Assembly: GCA_963977495.1 (NCBI GenBank)
Contig: CAXBOT010000001.1
Coordinates: 620,001 to 684,000, forward strand
Origin: UBA1672 sp963977495
GTDB lineage: Bacteria; Pseudomonadota; Alphaproteobacteria; Micavibrionales; Micavibrionaceae
Reading direction: 5' to 3'
DNA: 64,000 bases
This document shows positions 43,966-53,666 of the stretch, one piece after another; position 1 is the first letter of the stretch; the number at the start of each line of letters is the position of its first letter. The translations under genes and the position numbers were made by a program. The notes beneath the pieces were generated by a model, which did not search any database, had not been told where the DNA came from, and saw only the letters and a list, made by a program, of their open reading frames with translations.

Positions 43966-46900
43966 TTACGCAACCTTTTGATCAATAAATTCAAATGATT
44001 TTTGCAGATCGACAGAAACAAGCTGCGAAACGCCTTTTTCAGACATCGTCACACCATATAGCCGATCCATACGCGCCATTGTTAAACGGTGGTGCGTTAC
44101 CACCAAAAAGCGTGTTTCACCGCGTTCTGATATTTCATCCAGCAGATCACAAACGCGATCAACGTTCGCATCATCAAGCGCGGCGTCAATCTCATCCAGA
44201 ACGCAAATAGGCGACGGGTTGGTTAAAAACATACCGAAGATCAAGGCAATAGAGGTCAAAGTCTGCTCCCCCCCTGATAGCAAAGACAAAGATTGTAGTG
44301 ATTTTCCCGGAGGCTGCGCATAAATTTCAAGCCCTGCGCCTAAGGGGTCATCCGAATCAATCAATTCAAGATATGCTTTTCCGCCCGCAAATAAACGCGA
44401 GAATAAATGTTGGAAATGCGCATTCACATGTTCAAACGCGGCAACCAAGCGTTCGCGCGCTTCTTTATTGATTTTGTTAATCGCGCCGCGCAATTCTTCA
44501 ATCGCCTGAATCAGGTCATTACGTTCATGTAATAAGCCACCAAGCTCTGTTTCAATCTCTGTCGCTTCTTCTTCGGCGCGCAAGTTAACGGGACCAATCG
44601 AATCACGCTCTCTTACCAAACTTTCATTTTGCTGCTTTAATTTTGGTAAATCCTGCGTTCCGTATGCCACCAAATCAATTGTAGTATGTTGCACAAGATC
44701 TTTGGGGTGCATGCCTTGCTTTTCTTCGACGGCATGTTCCATGTCCGCAATTTGGTCATTGATAGAAGAAAGTAACGCCTGTGTGTGCGCTCTTTTTTCG
44801 CGCATACCGCCAAGAATGTTTTCGGCTTCTTTTAAGGCCTTATTGGTAACAGACACATCCGTTTCACACGTCGCCAAGCGTTCGCTGGCTTGTGTTTTTT
44901 CGGATTCTAATGTTGCGATTTGATCAAGCATCTCTTGCGTATTATTACGGCGTGCAATCGGGTTGCTCTCAAGCGTGTTCAGTTTTTCGCTTAAATCAGC
45001 GTGGCGTTTTTCCAGCTGCTTTAAATGTTCTTTTGCGCGTATATTTCTGTTTTTCAATGATAAGCGTTCATCCGCAATCGCCTGAATACGGGCGCGGCGC
45101 GTATTGCGCCCTTGTGAAAATAAATCAAAATCACGAACGGCTTCTTGATATTGTTCTTTAAGACGATCTAATTGCGCTTTTACATCGTTTATAACGTCTT
45201 CATTTTTATCGCCTGAATTTTGACTTTGCACCAACGCCGCCAACGCATGTTTGTCACTATCCAAGACATCCTCAACCGACTGCAAATCTTCTTTGATATT
45301 ACTGATTTGTTCATCATAGCGTTTTTGGTCGGCTTCAATACGCATATTTTTATCTTTAAGCTGTTGCAGCTTAGGGCGTAAGGCATTCAGTTTTTGCTCA
45401 GTTGTTCTAATCTCTTCATTCAAATCGACCAGCTTGCCTTTTGCCTCATTATGCTCCAGCGTGGCCGTATCCATACGCTCTTTTGCCTGATCTAATTCTG
45501 CCTGAACGACATCTTTTTGTTTGTCCAGCGCGCTTTGTTTATTTTTCTGCTCCAAATAAACGGAATGGCGATCTGTAGCTGTATCTTGAATAAAATAACC
45601 ATCCCAACGCCAATATGCACCATCACCAGAAACCAAAGACTGCCCCGGCTTTAGTGTTTTGGATAGCGCCTGACCATCGTCACGCGAGGCGACGTAGCCA
45701 ATATACGACAACGCCAAGTGCAAAGCCTCCGGCGCCTTGACGAAGGAGAGCATTGGTTTGATATCTTTACCAAAGTCTGGCGCAGGCGCATCTGCGCTCA
45801 TCGCTTGCCAATAGGTTGGTGCATGCGCATCAAGCGAAGCGAGTAGGGAGTCCCCCAAGGCGCGCGACAAGGCCTTTTCAAAGCCGGCATCAGGCATAAC
45901 GTGATCGAGAACAGATTCAAACTCTTCATCCGCATCTGCGCTAAAAAACTGTTCTAAGACAGATATCTCCGCGGAAACATGGGCGTATTCTTTTTCGACC
46001 TCTGATAATTGGGTGCGCGCTTCGTCTATTTTCGCTTCGTGATTTTGGATATCATCGCGCACATTATCCTGCGTTTCTTTCAGGGATTGAAGTTGCGTTT
46101 CATATTGCACGGCTTCGCTCTCAACGGCTTTAATATCCTTGAATGTTTGCTCACTGATAACGCAGGCCTCGCGCTCTGCTGACATAGTGTCATAGCGTTC
46201 CTGCAAGGTTTCTTTGCGCTGTTCATAGCGTTCAATTTGATTACGCAAGCTTTCAAGGCGCGCCGTATTGGCCGCAGCATCTTCTTTGAGCGCGCTATAA
46301 TGCTCCTCAATGCCAATTAATTTGACTTTCAAATCATCTGATTTTTGACGTTTTTCCGTATGCAGCGTTTCATCACGTTCTTGTTCATCGATCAGAATTT
46401 TATATTCTTCTTCAATCTTACCAAGCATCGTGCTGGTTTCCTCCAGCGTGTGATCTTCATGCTGGCGGTCTATTGATGTTTGGTGCAACTGCGTTTTGGC
46501 TTCTTGCAGATCATTTTTATAGCGTTTTAATTCATCTTCAATACGCTGGAAATCGAGCTTATGTTTTTGCAATGTTGCAGAAAGTTCAGCTTCTTTTTTG
46601 CGAAGAGGGGGCAGTTCCTCAATTTGTGTGTTTTGAGTTCTCGTCAACTGACTAACCGTTGTGAGATTTTCCGCAACGCTTGATTCTGCTTCGGCGAAAT
46701 TGCCTTTGAATTCTTTTTGTTTTTCAACAAGCACGAGCCATTCCAGATAGATAACAGCCAATTCTATTTGTCTGATCTGGGCGCTGAGGTTTTTGTACTT
46801 GGTGGCTTGGCGTGCTTGACGTTTCAGGGAATTGAGCCGTCCCTCCATACTGCCGAGGATATCATCAACGCGGATCAGGTTCGTATCCGCACCTTTTAAT

Positions 46901-47451
46901 CTTAATTCTGCTTCGTGCCTGCGCGCATATAAACCTGCAATCCCTGCAGACTCTTCCAGCACAAGACGCCGATCATGCGGTTTGGCATTGATCATGCGCG
47001 CAACATGCCCCTGCGATACCATAGAAGGGGAGTTCGCGCCTGTGATCGTGTCGGCAAACAACATTTGCACATCACGCGCACGCACAGATTTTCCGTTTAT
47101 ACGATAGCCGGAGCCTTTGTCTTTTTCGATTTTGCGGCTGATTTCGATTTCATCAGATTTATTATAAGCGGCAGGGGCCTTATATGTGCTGTTATCCAGC
47201 AGGAGCGATACCTCAGCAAAGTTACGGGCGCTGCGTTTATCTGTGCCGGCGAAGATCACGTCTTCCATACCGCCGCCACGCATCCGCTTTGCAGAGCTTT
47301 CCCCCATGATCCAGCGCAGGGCTTCTACTAAATTCGATTTACCACAACCATTTGGCCCGACAATACCATTCAGACCAGTTCCGATTTCTAGTTCTGTCTT
47401 ATCGACGAACGACTTAAAGCCGTTCAGTCGAAGTTTGGTAAATTGGATCAT
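43966..47451 (-). CDS. smc: Chromosome segregation protein SMC
   Basis: The product has 1161 residues. Walker A is GPNGCGKSN near residue 33. Long coiled coils (about 165-500 and 650-1000) flank a hinge at about 510-640. The C-terminal head has the signature LSLLSGGEQTL and Walker B ICVLDEIDAALDD. SMC compacts and segregates the chromosome with ScpA/ScpB, which are not in the window. It follows the tandem DsbA gene, a common alphaproteobacterial neighbour. Confidence 0.97.
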   Translation of the reverse strand: MIQFTKLRLNGFKSFVDKTELEIGTGLNGIVGPNGCGKSNLVEALRWIMGESSAKRMRGGGMEDVIFAGTDKRSARNFAEVSLLLDNSTYKAPAAYNKSDEIEISRKIEKDKGSGYRINGKSVRARDVQMLFADTITGANSPSMVSQGHVARMINAKPHDRRLVLEESAGIAGLYARRHEAELRLKGADTNLIRVDDILGSMEGRLNSLKRQARQATKYKNLSAQIRQIELAVIYLEWLVLVEKQKEFKGNFAEAESSVAENLTTVSQLTRTQNTQIEELPPLRKKEAELSATLQKHKLDFQRIEDELKRYKNDLQEAKTQLHQTSIDRQHEDHTLEETSTMLGKIEEEYKILIDEQERDETLHTEKRQKSDDLKVKLIGIEEHYSALKEDAAANTARLESLRNQIERYEQRKETLQERYDTMSAEREACVISEQTFKDIKAVESEAVQYETQLQSLKETQDNVRDDIQNHEAKIDEARTQLSEVEKEYAHVSAEISVLEQFFSADADEEFESVLDHVMPDAGFEKALSRALGDSLLASLDAHAPTYWQAMSADAPAPDFGKDIKPMLSFVKAPEALHLALSYIGYVASRDDGQALSKTLKPGQSLVSGDGAYWRWDGYFIQDTATDRHSVYLEQKNKQSALDKQKDVVQAELDQAKERMDTATLEHNEAKGKLVDLNEEIRTTEQKLNALRPKLQQLKDKNMRIEADQKRYDEQISNIKEDLQSVEDVLDSDKHALAALVQSQNSGDKNEDVINDVKAQLDRLKEQYQEAVRDFDLFSQGRNTRRARIQAIADERLSLKNRNIRAKEHLKQLEKRHADLSEKLNTLESNPIARRNNTQEMLDQIATLESEKTQASERLATCETDVSVTNKALKEAENILGGMREKRAHTQALLSSINDQIADMEHAVEEKQGMHPKDLVQHTTIDLVAYGTQDLPKLKQQNESLVRERDSIGPVNLRAEEEATEIETELGGLLHERNDLIQAIEELRGAINKINKEARERLVAAFEHVNAHFQHLFSRLFAGGKAYLELIDSDDPLGAGLEIYAQPPGKSLQSLSLLSGGEQTLTSIALIFGMFLTNPSPICVLDEIDAALDDANVDRVCDLLDEISERGETRFLVVTHHRLTMARMDRLYGVTMSEKGVSQLVSVDLQKSFEFIDQKVA

Positions 47452-47488
47452 TTAAATTTAGTTACTCTTCAAAAGAAGAAAGAGGGCA

Positions 47489-48898
47489 TTACTGCCCTGC
47501 TTTCCGTAGTTCTGCATCCAACATGATTTTGATCTCAAAATAAGGGGATAGCGCGCTAACCGGCTTTCCGTCATTTATGATAATCGTCGGTGTGCCTTGC
47601 ACGCCTTTTCTCTCATAGGCATTACGACCATTAAGAGCGATATTTTCCTGCAATTCCTTACTATCCAGACATTGCTGTAGATATTCGTCGCTTGCGCCAG
47701 TCAATTTGGCGTTCTGCTTCAAATAATCAATATAGTTTGGAAGTTTTTTCCAGTCTTCTTGGTTCTTGAAGATAAACTGAACAAACTTGAAATATGAATC
47801 TGTCGGTACACAACGCGTAAGCGCACCAATCATCACATCCGCACCGCTTAATGGGAAATCATCATAGATAAGGTAGGCTTTACCAGTATCAAGATATTCT
47901 TCCTTCAGCTTGTCAAACACCTCATTGTGAAATTTTGCACAATGCGGACATGTAAATGAACTATGCTCACTGATCTTTATGGGGGCATTCACATCACCAT
48001 AGATACGTGGCTTAGATGCTTTTACAACATCAAGTGTTTCATCTTCAACAACTGCAGCACTTTGGGGGTTAACTTCCGTTGTTTCCTCAGACGTTGCGGC
48101 ATCGGCGTCACTTGACGTTTCTTCACCAGCAGCCGTTTCAATCGGAGCAGGGGATTCAACTTCATCAACCACATCATTAGCTTTAGCATCACTTAAGGCT
48201 TTATCCATCGCTGCTTGAATGTCCTCATAAGGAGAAACACCGGACAGTTTATTTCCATCAATAATGATTGTCGGCGTACCTTTAACGGTTTTCTCGTCAT
48301 ACGCCTTCTTTGCGCGCATCGCGATGGCTTTTTTCAGCTCTGCGCTTTCGGCACATTTTTCGACTTGATCTGCATCCGCACCAGCCGCAACAGCATTTTT
48401 CTTCATTGTTTCCACGTAATCATCTGATCCACTCCAATCATCTTGTGTTTCAAAAACACCTTGAATGAAAGTAAAATAGCCTTCACCGGGGACACAACGT
48501 GCAATCGCGCCAATTGTCACATCTGTCGGATTTCTAGGGAAATCATCATAAACAAGATAGGCCTTGCCTGTGTCGATATAATCCGCTTTGATTTTCTTAA
48601 AATTACTCTCGTGATATGTCGCACAATGCGGGCATGTGAAAGAGCTATATTCACTAATCTTAACAGGAGCATTTGCATCACCCAGAATACGCGGGGTTGC
48701 TAACTCTTCAATATTGAGTTCGCCCGAAATCTGAGTATCACCAGCTTCATTGTCAGTCAGAACAATATCCAAATAGTTTTTTGATTGTTGATGGTAAATC
48801 CACGCGCCGGAAAGGCCAACCAACAGTAAAACCAACAATAAAATAATACCAACAGGTGATTTTTTCTTTTCTATCTCTTGTGAGTCAGAATCAGACAT
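47489..48898 (-). CDS. Tandem DsbA-like thiol oxidoreductase, membrane-anchored
   Basis: The product has 469 residues. A membrane anchor lies at about 15-35. Two DsbA-like domains follow, at about 70-240 and 295-469, each with a CPHC active site (C89/C92 and C317/C320). Each has a cis-proline in GTPTIII and a second cysteine pair in the helical insert (RCVPGEGYF and RCVPTDSYF). They are joined by an acidic, low-complexity linker (about 240-290). The halves are clearly homologous, so this is an internal duplication. Family members oxidise or isomerise periplasmic thiols. A single-domain DsbA gene before smc is the usual arrangement; the doubled form is unusual. Confidence 0.88.
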   Translation of the reverse strand: MSDSDSQEIEKKKSPVGIILLLVLLLVGLSGAWIYHQQSKNYLDIVLTDNEAGDTQISGELNIEELATPRILGDANAPVKISEYSSFTCPHCATYHESNFKKIKADYIDTGKAYLVYDDFPRNPTDVTIGAIARCVPGEGYFTFIQGVFETQDDWSGSDDYVETMKKNAVAAGADADQVEKCAESAELKKAIAMRAKKAYDEKTVKGTPTIIIDGNKLSGVSPYEDIQAAMDKALSDAKANDVVDEVESPAPIETAAGEETSSDADAATSEETTEVNPQSAAVVEDETLDVVKASKPRIYGDVNAPIKISEHSSFTCPHCAKFHNEVFDKLKEEYLDTGKAYLIYDDFPLSGADVMIGALTRCVPTDSYFKFVQFIFKNQEDWKKLPNYIDYLKQNAKLTGASDEYLQQCLDSKELQENIALNGRNAYERKGVQGTPTIIINDGKPVSALSPYFEIKIMLDAELRKAGQ

Positions 48899-48931
48899 AG
48901 TTTATGCTCCATAAGTTTAAAAGATGTTCAC

Positions 48932-48960
48932 ATAGCATACTTAAATGGCACAAAAGTCAA
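48932..48960 (-). promoter_or_regulatory. Possible promoter for the dsbA-smc-atp run
   Basis: On the minus strand TTGACT and TGCTAT are separated by 17 bases, ending 33 bases before the start. The -10 match is weak (3 of 6). Confidence 0.3.
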
Positions 48961-49021
48961 GAATTCCTCGACCTTTTGCGCTATTTTTTTCCACATAGGA
49001 AACGCGCTGATCACCGCTTCA

Positions 49022-49567
49022 TTACTTGGTTGCGACAAATAAGAGATCAATACGGTTATCCGCTTTATTCTGCTCATCTTGTCCCATTGCGGTTAGTTTT
49101 AACCGCCAAGGTTCTATGTCTTGTTTGAGTAAAAAGCTTCGCACTTCTAACGCGCGCGCTAAAGACCTGCGCACATCGCTGCCGGCCTGATTGTCTTCCG
49201 TTGTGGCATAGGCATGGATTTCCATGCGCAAATCAGGATGGGTTCGGAACATATTGATCGCATGATCTTTTAGAAATTGTTCCAACGCAGCATCAAGGTC
49301 TATTTGATCCGGACGCATGGCAAAACTGATCAAGGCTCTTTCGTCCGAGCCAAGATCAGTATTTTCCTGATTACCTATTGATGTATTTGAATTCGGTTTG
49401 TGCGCTGGCACAGGGATCACCGCACGAGCCGAAGCCATCCCCATAAGTTTAGGGCGCTTTTTGGGAATCGGAATTGAGTCAGCAGCCGCATAAACAGCAA
49501 ACGGAAAAAACATATGTAACGCAGCTATAAAAAGGATTGTTCGTTTTGTTTTATTGATAAAGTTCAA
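49022..49567 (-). CDS. OmpA-family periplasmic protein
   Basis: The product has 181 residues. A signal peptide covers about 1-27 (AVYA/AADS), followed by a proline-rich linker (IPIPKKRPK and PVPAHKPN). An OmpA_C-like domain occupies about 85-181, with FRTHPDLRMEIHAYATTEDN, SLARALEVRSFLLKQDI and NRIDLLF. It would bind peptidoglycan. It lacks a lipobox, so it is not a standard Pal. Upstream suhB is on the same strand, 28 bases away. Confidence 0.75.
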   Translation of the reverse strand: MNFINKTKRTILFIAALHMFFPFAVYAAADSIPIPKKRPKLMGMASARAVIPVPAHKPNSNTSIGNQENTDLGSDERALISFAMRPDQIDLDAALEQFLKDHAINMFRTHPDLRMEIHAYATTEDNQAGSDVRRSLARALEVRSFLLKQDIEPWRLKLTAMGQDEQNKADNRIDLLFVATK

Positions 49568-49595
49568 AACATCCTCTCTTTCTTTTAAAGCGACA

Positions 49596-50390
49596 TCATG
49601 CCTTTTTTAAAATCTTCCCAAGGTCATCGAACAAACGCTCATTCGCCGCAAGGATATTGCCCGTATTAACAGGATTATGGCGAATATCATCAAGATCAGA
49701 AATAAAGCCACCGGATTCTTTTACAATAATAATCCCTGCCGCAACGTCCCATGCATGCAAGTCACGTTCCCAGAAACCATCACAGCGACCAGCGGCAACG
49801 TAAGCCAAGTCAAGCGCAGCAGCGCCAAAACGACGCAATGAAAAACCGACATCCTGCACAGCATTATATTCGTTCATAAACTGCTTTCTTTTATCGGCGG
49901 CGCGTCTTGGCGCACCTGTCGCAATCATCGCACTTTCGGCTGTATCACGCCCTGAAACACGAAGGCGGCGGCGGCGCATGAATGCTCCCTTACCTTTTTC
50001 CGCATGAAAGACTTCATCTTTAACAGGATCATGAATAAGGCCTGCAATAATCTCACCCTTATGCTCCAACCCAATGGATATCGCCCAATGCGGAATACCA
50101 TGTAGAAAATTTGTTGTGCCGTCCAAAGGATCAATAATCCAACGGAATTCAGAGTCATTGCCCGCGACTTCGCCGCTTTCTTCCATCAGAAAGCTATAAT
50201 CAGGGCGCGCCTTTTTAAGCTCTTCAAAAATAATTTCTTCCGAGCGTCGATCCGCAGCAGACACAAAGTCACCAGGGCCTTTCCTTGATACTTGAAGGTG
50301 CTCAACTTCGTTAAAATCGCGCAATAAAGAACGCGCAGCTTTTTCACTGGCACGCATCATAACATTCATAACAGGCGTACTCACGACCAT
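49596..50390 (-). CDS. suhB: Inositol monophosphatase family protein (SuhB-like)
   Basis: The product has 264 residues. Metal-binding motifs are LMEESGE near residue 70, DPLDGTTNFLHG near 95, and HAWDVAAGIIIV near 215. The family removes phosphate from inositol phosphates; SuhB also joins rRNA antitermination complexes. It lies between efp and the OmpA-like gene. Confidence 0.92.
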   Translation of the reverse strand: MVVSTPVMNVMMRASEKAARSLLRDFNEVEHLQVSRKGPGDFVSAADRRSEEIIFEELKKARPDYSFLMEESGEVAGNDSEFRWIIDPLDGTTNFLHGIPHWAISIGLEHKGEIIAGLIHDPVKDEVFHAEKGKGAFMRRRRLRVSGRDTAESAMIATGAPRRAADKRKQFMNEYNAVQDVGFSLRRFGAAALDLAYVAAGRCDGFWERDLHAWDVAAGIIIVKESGGFISDLDDIRHNPVNTGNILAANERLFDDLGKILKKA

Positions 50391-50429
50391 AATCTTATCC
50401 TTGTTTTATATATTATTATTGAGGTTTAC

Positions 50430-51002
50430 TTAACCCTTGTAACGTTCGACATACGTGCCGACACCGTCCTCAAGTTTGATAACGATCTTTGTTCCCGATT
50501 CAACATGCGGCGGAACCATAACTTTTTCATTATTTTCCAAAATAGCAGGTTTATATGATGTTGTTGCGGTTTGCCCTTTGACGACTGGCTCGGCTTCGAT
50601 AATTTCCATGACGATCCGATCAGGCAAAGCAAAACCAAGAGGCTCCCCCTCATGAATTTCAACAACGATAATCATACCGTCTTGAAGAAACGCAGCTTGC
50701 GTGCCCATTTCTTCTTTTGTCACTGTTATCTGATCGTATGTTTCATTATTCATCAACACAACATCATCACCGGCAAAGTATAAGAACTGGTGATCAATCT
50801 GCTCTAGGCGTACGCGCTCAACCGTTTCTTGCGTACGAAAACGGACGTTGTCTTTATTGCCTGTTCGAATATCGCGCATTTCGACCTGCGCAACAGAAGC
50901 GCCCTTACCAGGTTGCTGTATTTCGTTTTTTACAACAACGCAGAGCTTGCCGTTATATTCGATCACGTTGCCGGATCTTAAAGTGATGGCGTTTACTTTC
51001 AT
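50430..51002 (-). CDS. efp: Elongation factor P
   Basis: The product has 190 residues, three beta-barrel domains. K33 in QQPGKGASV matches the modified lysine 34 of E. coli EF-P, and the C-terminal GTKIVIKLEDGVGTYVERYKG is typical. EF-P relieves ribosome stalling at polyprolines. EpmA, which modifies this lysine, is encoded at 16.7 kb. Its ATG overlaps the dciA stop by one base (TAATG). Confidence 0.96.
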   Translation of the reverse strand: MKVNAITLRSGNVIEYNGKLCVVVKNEIQQPGKGASVAQVEMRDIRTGNKDNVRFRTQETVERVRLEQIDHQFLYFAGDDVVLMNNETYDQITVTKEEMGTQAAFLQDGMIIVVEIHEGEPLGFALPDRIVMEIIEAEPVVKGQTATTSYKPAILENNEKVMVPPHVESGTKIVIKLEDGVGTYVERYKG

Positions 51003-51466
51003 TATTTCTTATCCGTTAAAATTGCTTTTCCCAAGGATTCAAGTTTTTCTTTTATATCAGGATCTTCAATTTGATCCAGTACCTCTGATAGATATTTTTT
51101 TTCACCGCCCGTCAAGGGTTGCTTGATTTTTTTAGCAACAACTTCGCTTTGTGCTAATTCAGATACGACAAAACGAATGTCTTTAATCCAATCATCACCG
51201 AACAACGCATTGATACGCTCCAGAATAAGCCCTTTTTGATAATTCAAAATTGTCGCATTAGACGCCGACGTCGCTATATCCAGCAAAGCATAGGGCTTTT
51301 TCTCTTTCCCTGCTTTACGATAGTGAATTTTTAACGGCTGCGCTTTATCCGCAAGACCTTCACCCATAATTTCCGTCCATTGATTCACAAGACGGCCTAG
51401 TGCAATATACTTTCTGCTAAAGTTTTTTGAGGCAACTCGTGATGTGGCTTCTGACAGGGGGCGCAT
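51002..51466 (-). CDS. DciA/DUF721 family protein
   Basis: The product has 154 residues. The DUF721 core lies at about 20-100: LGRLVNQWTEIMGEGLADKAQPLKI, a basic linker, then ALLDIATSASNATILNYQKGLILERINALFG. DciA proteins help load the replicative helicase DnaB where DnaC is absent. A charged C-terminal tail (about 110-154) follows. It diverges from mutY with a 27-base gap and is translationally coupled to efp. Confidence 0.83.
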   Translation of the reverse strand: MRPLSEATSRVASKNFSRKYIALGRLVNQWTEIMGEGLADKAQPLKIHYRKAGKEKKPYALLDIATSASNATILNYQKGLILERINALFGDDWIKDIRFVVSELAQSEVVAKKIKQPLTGGEKKYLSEVLDQIEDPDIKEKLESLGKAILTDKK

Positions 51467-51493
51467 TTAATGCTCTAAGGTAAAAAGTTCTCA

Positions 51494-52573
51494 ATGGTTT
51501 CTCATAACACAGTTCCCCATAAAAACACAGATAACGCCGCTATTTTTCGTAAAAAAATGCTGGGCTGGTATGATCGTCATAGGCGGGTATTACCGTGGCG
51601 CACACTGCCAGATGAGCACGCAAATCCCTATCATGTGTGGCTTTCGGAAATTATGTTACAGCAAACCACCGTTCAGGCCGTTATTCCGTATTTTTTGAAA
51701 TTCACCGAGAAATGGCCAAATATAGAGACGCTTGCCAATGCTGATAACGATGATGTGATGAGTAATTGGGCGGGCTTGGGCTATTATGCCCGCGCACGAA
51801 ATTTGCACAAATGCGCCCAAACAATCGTTTTAGAATATCAGGGACATTTTCCGTCTGATGAGCACGCCTTAAAAGCTTTACCCGGAATAGGGGACTATAC
51901 CGCCGCCGCCATTCGCTCCATCGCTTTCGATAAACCCGCAACCGTTGTTGATGGTAATGTAGAGCGCATCATGGCGCGCTATCATGCAGTTGAAGAGCCT
52001 GTACCTGCAGGCAAAAAAACACTAAAAAAGCATGCGCATTTTTATGCAGATAATCAACCGGAGCGTTGCAGCGATTACGCGCAAAGCCTTATGGATTTAG
52101 GCGCAACGATATGTACACCAAAATCGCCTGCATGCGCACTATGCCCGATCAATGATGGGTGCATAGCCTATGCAAACAAAGCCGCCGACCTTTACCCAAA
52201 ACGGGAAAAGAAACAAACAAAACCAAAGCGCCTTGGCTACGTTTATTGGGTTACTAATAACAAAGGGGACGTACTCCTCCATAAAAGGCCTGAAAAAGGT
52301 TTGCTTGGTGGGATGTACGGCTTACCGACAACACCTTGGATAGAAACCGAACAGGAGATCAGGCACCTAGATATATTTGACGAGGATACTTTAAAGAAAA
52401 CAAATCATATAATCACGCATGTCTTTACACATTTTCACCTGACCCTTGATATTTACAGCCTTTCCACTAACCTTAAAATAGAGCAAGAAGAATATGCATG
52501 GCACGATTTATCACTGGACCAATCTCCCAGCTTGCCGACAACTTTTGAAAAAGTGCGTAAAATCATGTTGTAA
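51494..52573 (+). CDS. mutY: A/G-specific adenine glycosylase MutY
   Basis: The product has 359 residues. An HhH-GPD core has WLSEIMLQQTTVQAV, LPGIGDYTAAAI and the catalytic aspartate in VVDGNVERI. A 4Fe-4S cluster follows (CTPKSPACALCPINDGC), then a Nudix-like C-terminal domain that reads 8-oxoG. It removes adenine opposite 8-oxoguanine. Confidence 0.95.
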   Translation: MVSHNTVPHKNTDNAAIFRKKMLGWYDRHRRVLPWRTLPDEHANPYHVWLSEIMLQQTTVQAVIPYFLKFTEKWPNIETLANADNDDVMSNWAGLGYYARARNLHKCAQTIVLEYQGHFPSDEHALKALPGIGDYTAAAIRSIAFDKPATVVDGNVERIMARYHAVEEPVPAGKKTLKKHAHFYADNQPERCSDYAQSLMDLGATICTPKSPACALCPINDGCIAYANKAADLYPKREKKQTKPKRLGYVYWVTNNKGDVLLHKRPEKGLLGGMYGLPTTPWIETEQEIRHLDIFDEDTLKKTNHIITHVFTHFHLTLDIYSLSTNLKIEQEEYAWHDLSLDQSPSLPTTFEKVRKIML

Positions 52574-52646
52574 AACAAATGTTTCAGACTTGATGTTTTA
52601 ACCCTTTATCTCATATAATGTTTTACATGAATTCCAAGGGGTATCG

Positions 52647-53657
52647 ATGAAAATCAAAACGCTTACGTCGTATTTAATCTTATTTATTTTCTGTTTTACA
52701 TCCTTAGCTGCGGTGCATTCTTACGCACAGCCATCAGACGATGCTGAAAGCTTCGACTATATGCTCAAAAATTATTCCGATAAACTTCGCAGGTTTGATG
52801 ACGGGCCGGGTGCAAAAAGAAAAAGCAATAACCCAGATAAGACACCAAGCCGTTATATATATGAAACCCCGACCGTAAAGGCTCTATCTCACCTATATTG
52901 GGCCGTAAACATGTACAAGGTCGAAGATGATGAAGCTGTTGATGAATTTATGCGCATCAATGAATGTGATATATACAAAAACTTTCATTCGGATGAAGTT
53001 GAATGGCAGGATATCCGAAATGCTACGCGCGACTTTCTGATAGAGAATAAAGAGGACTTTCCCACACGCTTTGAGTTCGTCATGCCCTTGCAGCTTGGTG
53101 ACTATAATGAAAAACGCGGCGCTTTTGAAATACAAAAAGGCTTCCAAATCAATTCATTAAGACGCTTTGAACTTTTTGCATCCGACCTGCGTACCGCAGA
53201 GGCACGCGCATGTTCAAGAGACCACCTTATCGCCTCTGGTTACCCTAGGGTTATTGTTCTTGAATTTAGTAGACCGTTTAACCTTGTATACATTCCCACA
53301 AAGCAAGATTTAGCACTATCCTATATCAAGCGTAAACTTGATTTCATGAAAAACAACTATGACCCGAGAGGGCACTCAAAAGACCTTATGTATAAATTGC
53401 GTAAAGCCTACCTTGTGATTAAAGTCAAAATATTCACATACGGTAAGTTTTTGGGATTGAACTATTACAAACTACCAATGGTTCAAATGATGGGCGTTTT
53501 GGAAGGGTATGAAGTTTATGAAGATGCCAATAAAGAACATTTATTTTACGCTCAGAACTACGTAACCAACCAGAAAAAGGGTAAGCTGGATGAAAGATTG
53601 ACGCCGCAATACGAGTTTTTGCGTAAGAAATCATCTAACAAAGGTATGTTGCACTAA
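52647..53657 (+). CDS. Secreted hypothetical protein, 336 residues
   Basis: I do not recognise this family. A signal peptide covers about 1-27 (ending HSYAQP). The mature protein is mixed, rich in aromatic and charged residues, with one cysteine in NECDIYKNF and one in EARACSRDH that might form a disulfide. There is no membrane helix beyond the signal. It stands alone after mutY and converges on folB with a 9-base gap. Base composition looks like that of its neighbours. Confidence 0.8.
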   Translation: MKIKTLTSYLILFIFCFTSLAAVHSYAQPSDDAESFDYMLKNYSDKLRRFDDGPGAKRKSNNPDKTPSRYIYETPTVKALSHLYWAVNMYKVEDDEAVDEFMRINECDIYKNFHSDEVEWQDIRNATRDFLIENKEDFPTRFEFVMPLQLGDYNEKRGAFEIQKGFQINSLRRFELFASDLRTAEARACSRDHLIASGYPRVIVLEFSRPFNLVYIPTKQDLALSYIKRKLDFMKNNYDPRGHSKDLMYKLRKAYLVIKVKIFTYGKFLGLNYYKLPMVQMMGVLEGYEVYEDANKEHLFYAQNYVTNQKKGKLDERLTPQYEFLRKKSSNKGMLH

Positions 53658-53666
53658 GACAACATC

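Noticed and set aside
49022..49567. Calling the OmpA-like gene pal
   Set aside because: There is no lipobox and it is not next to tolB.
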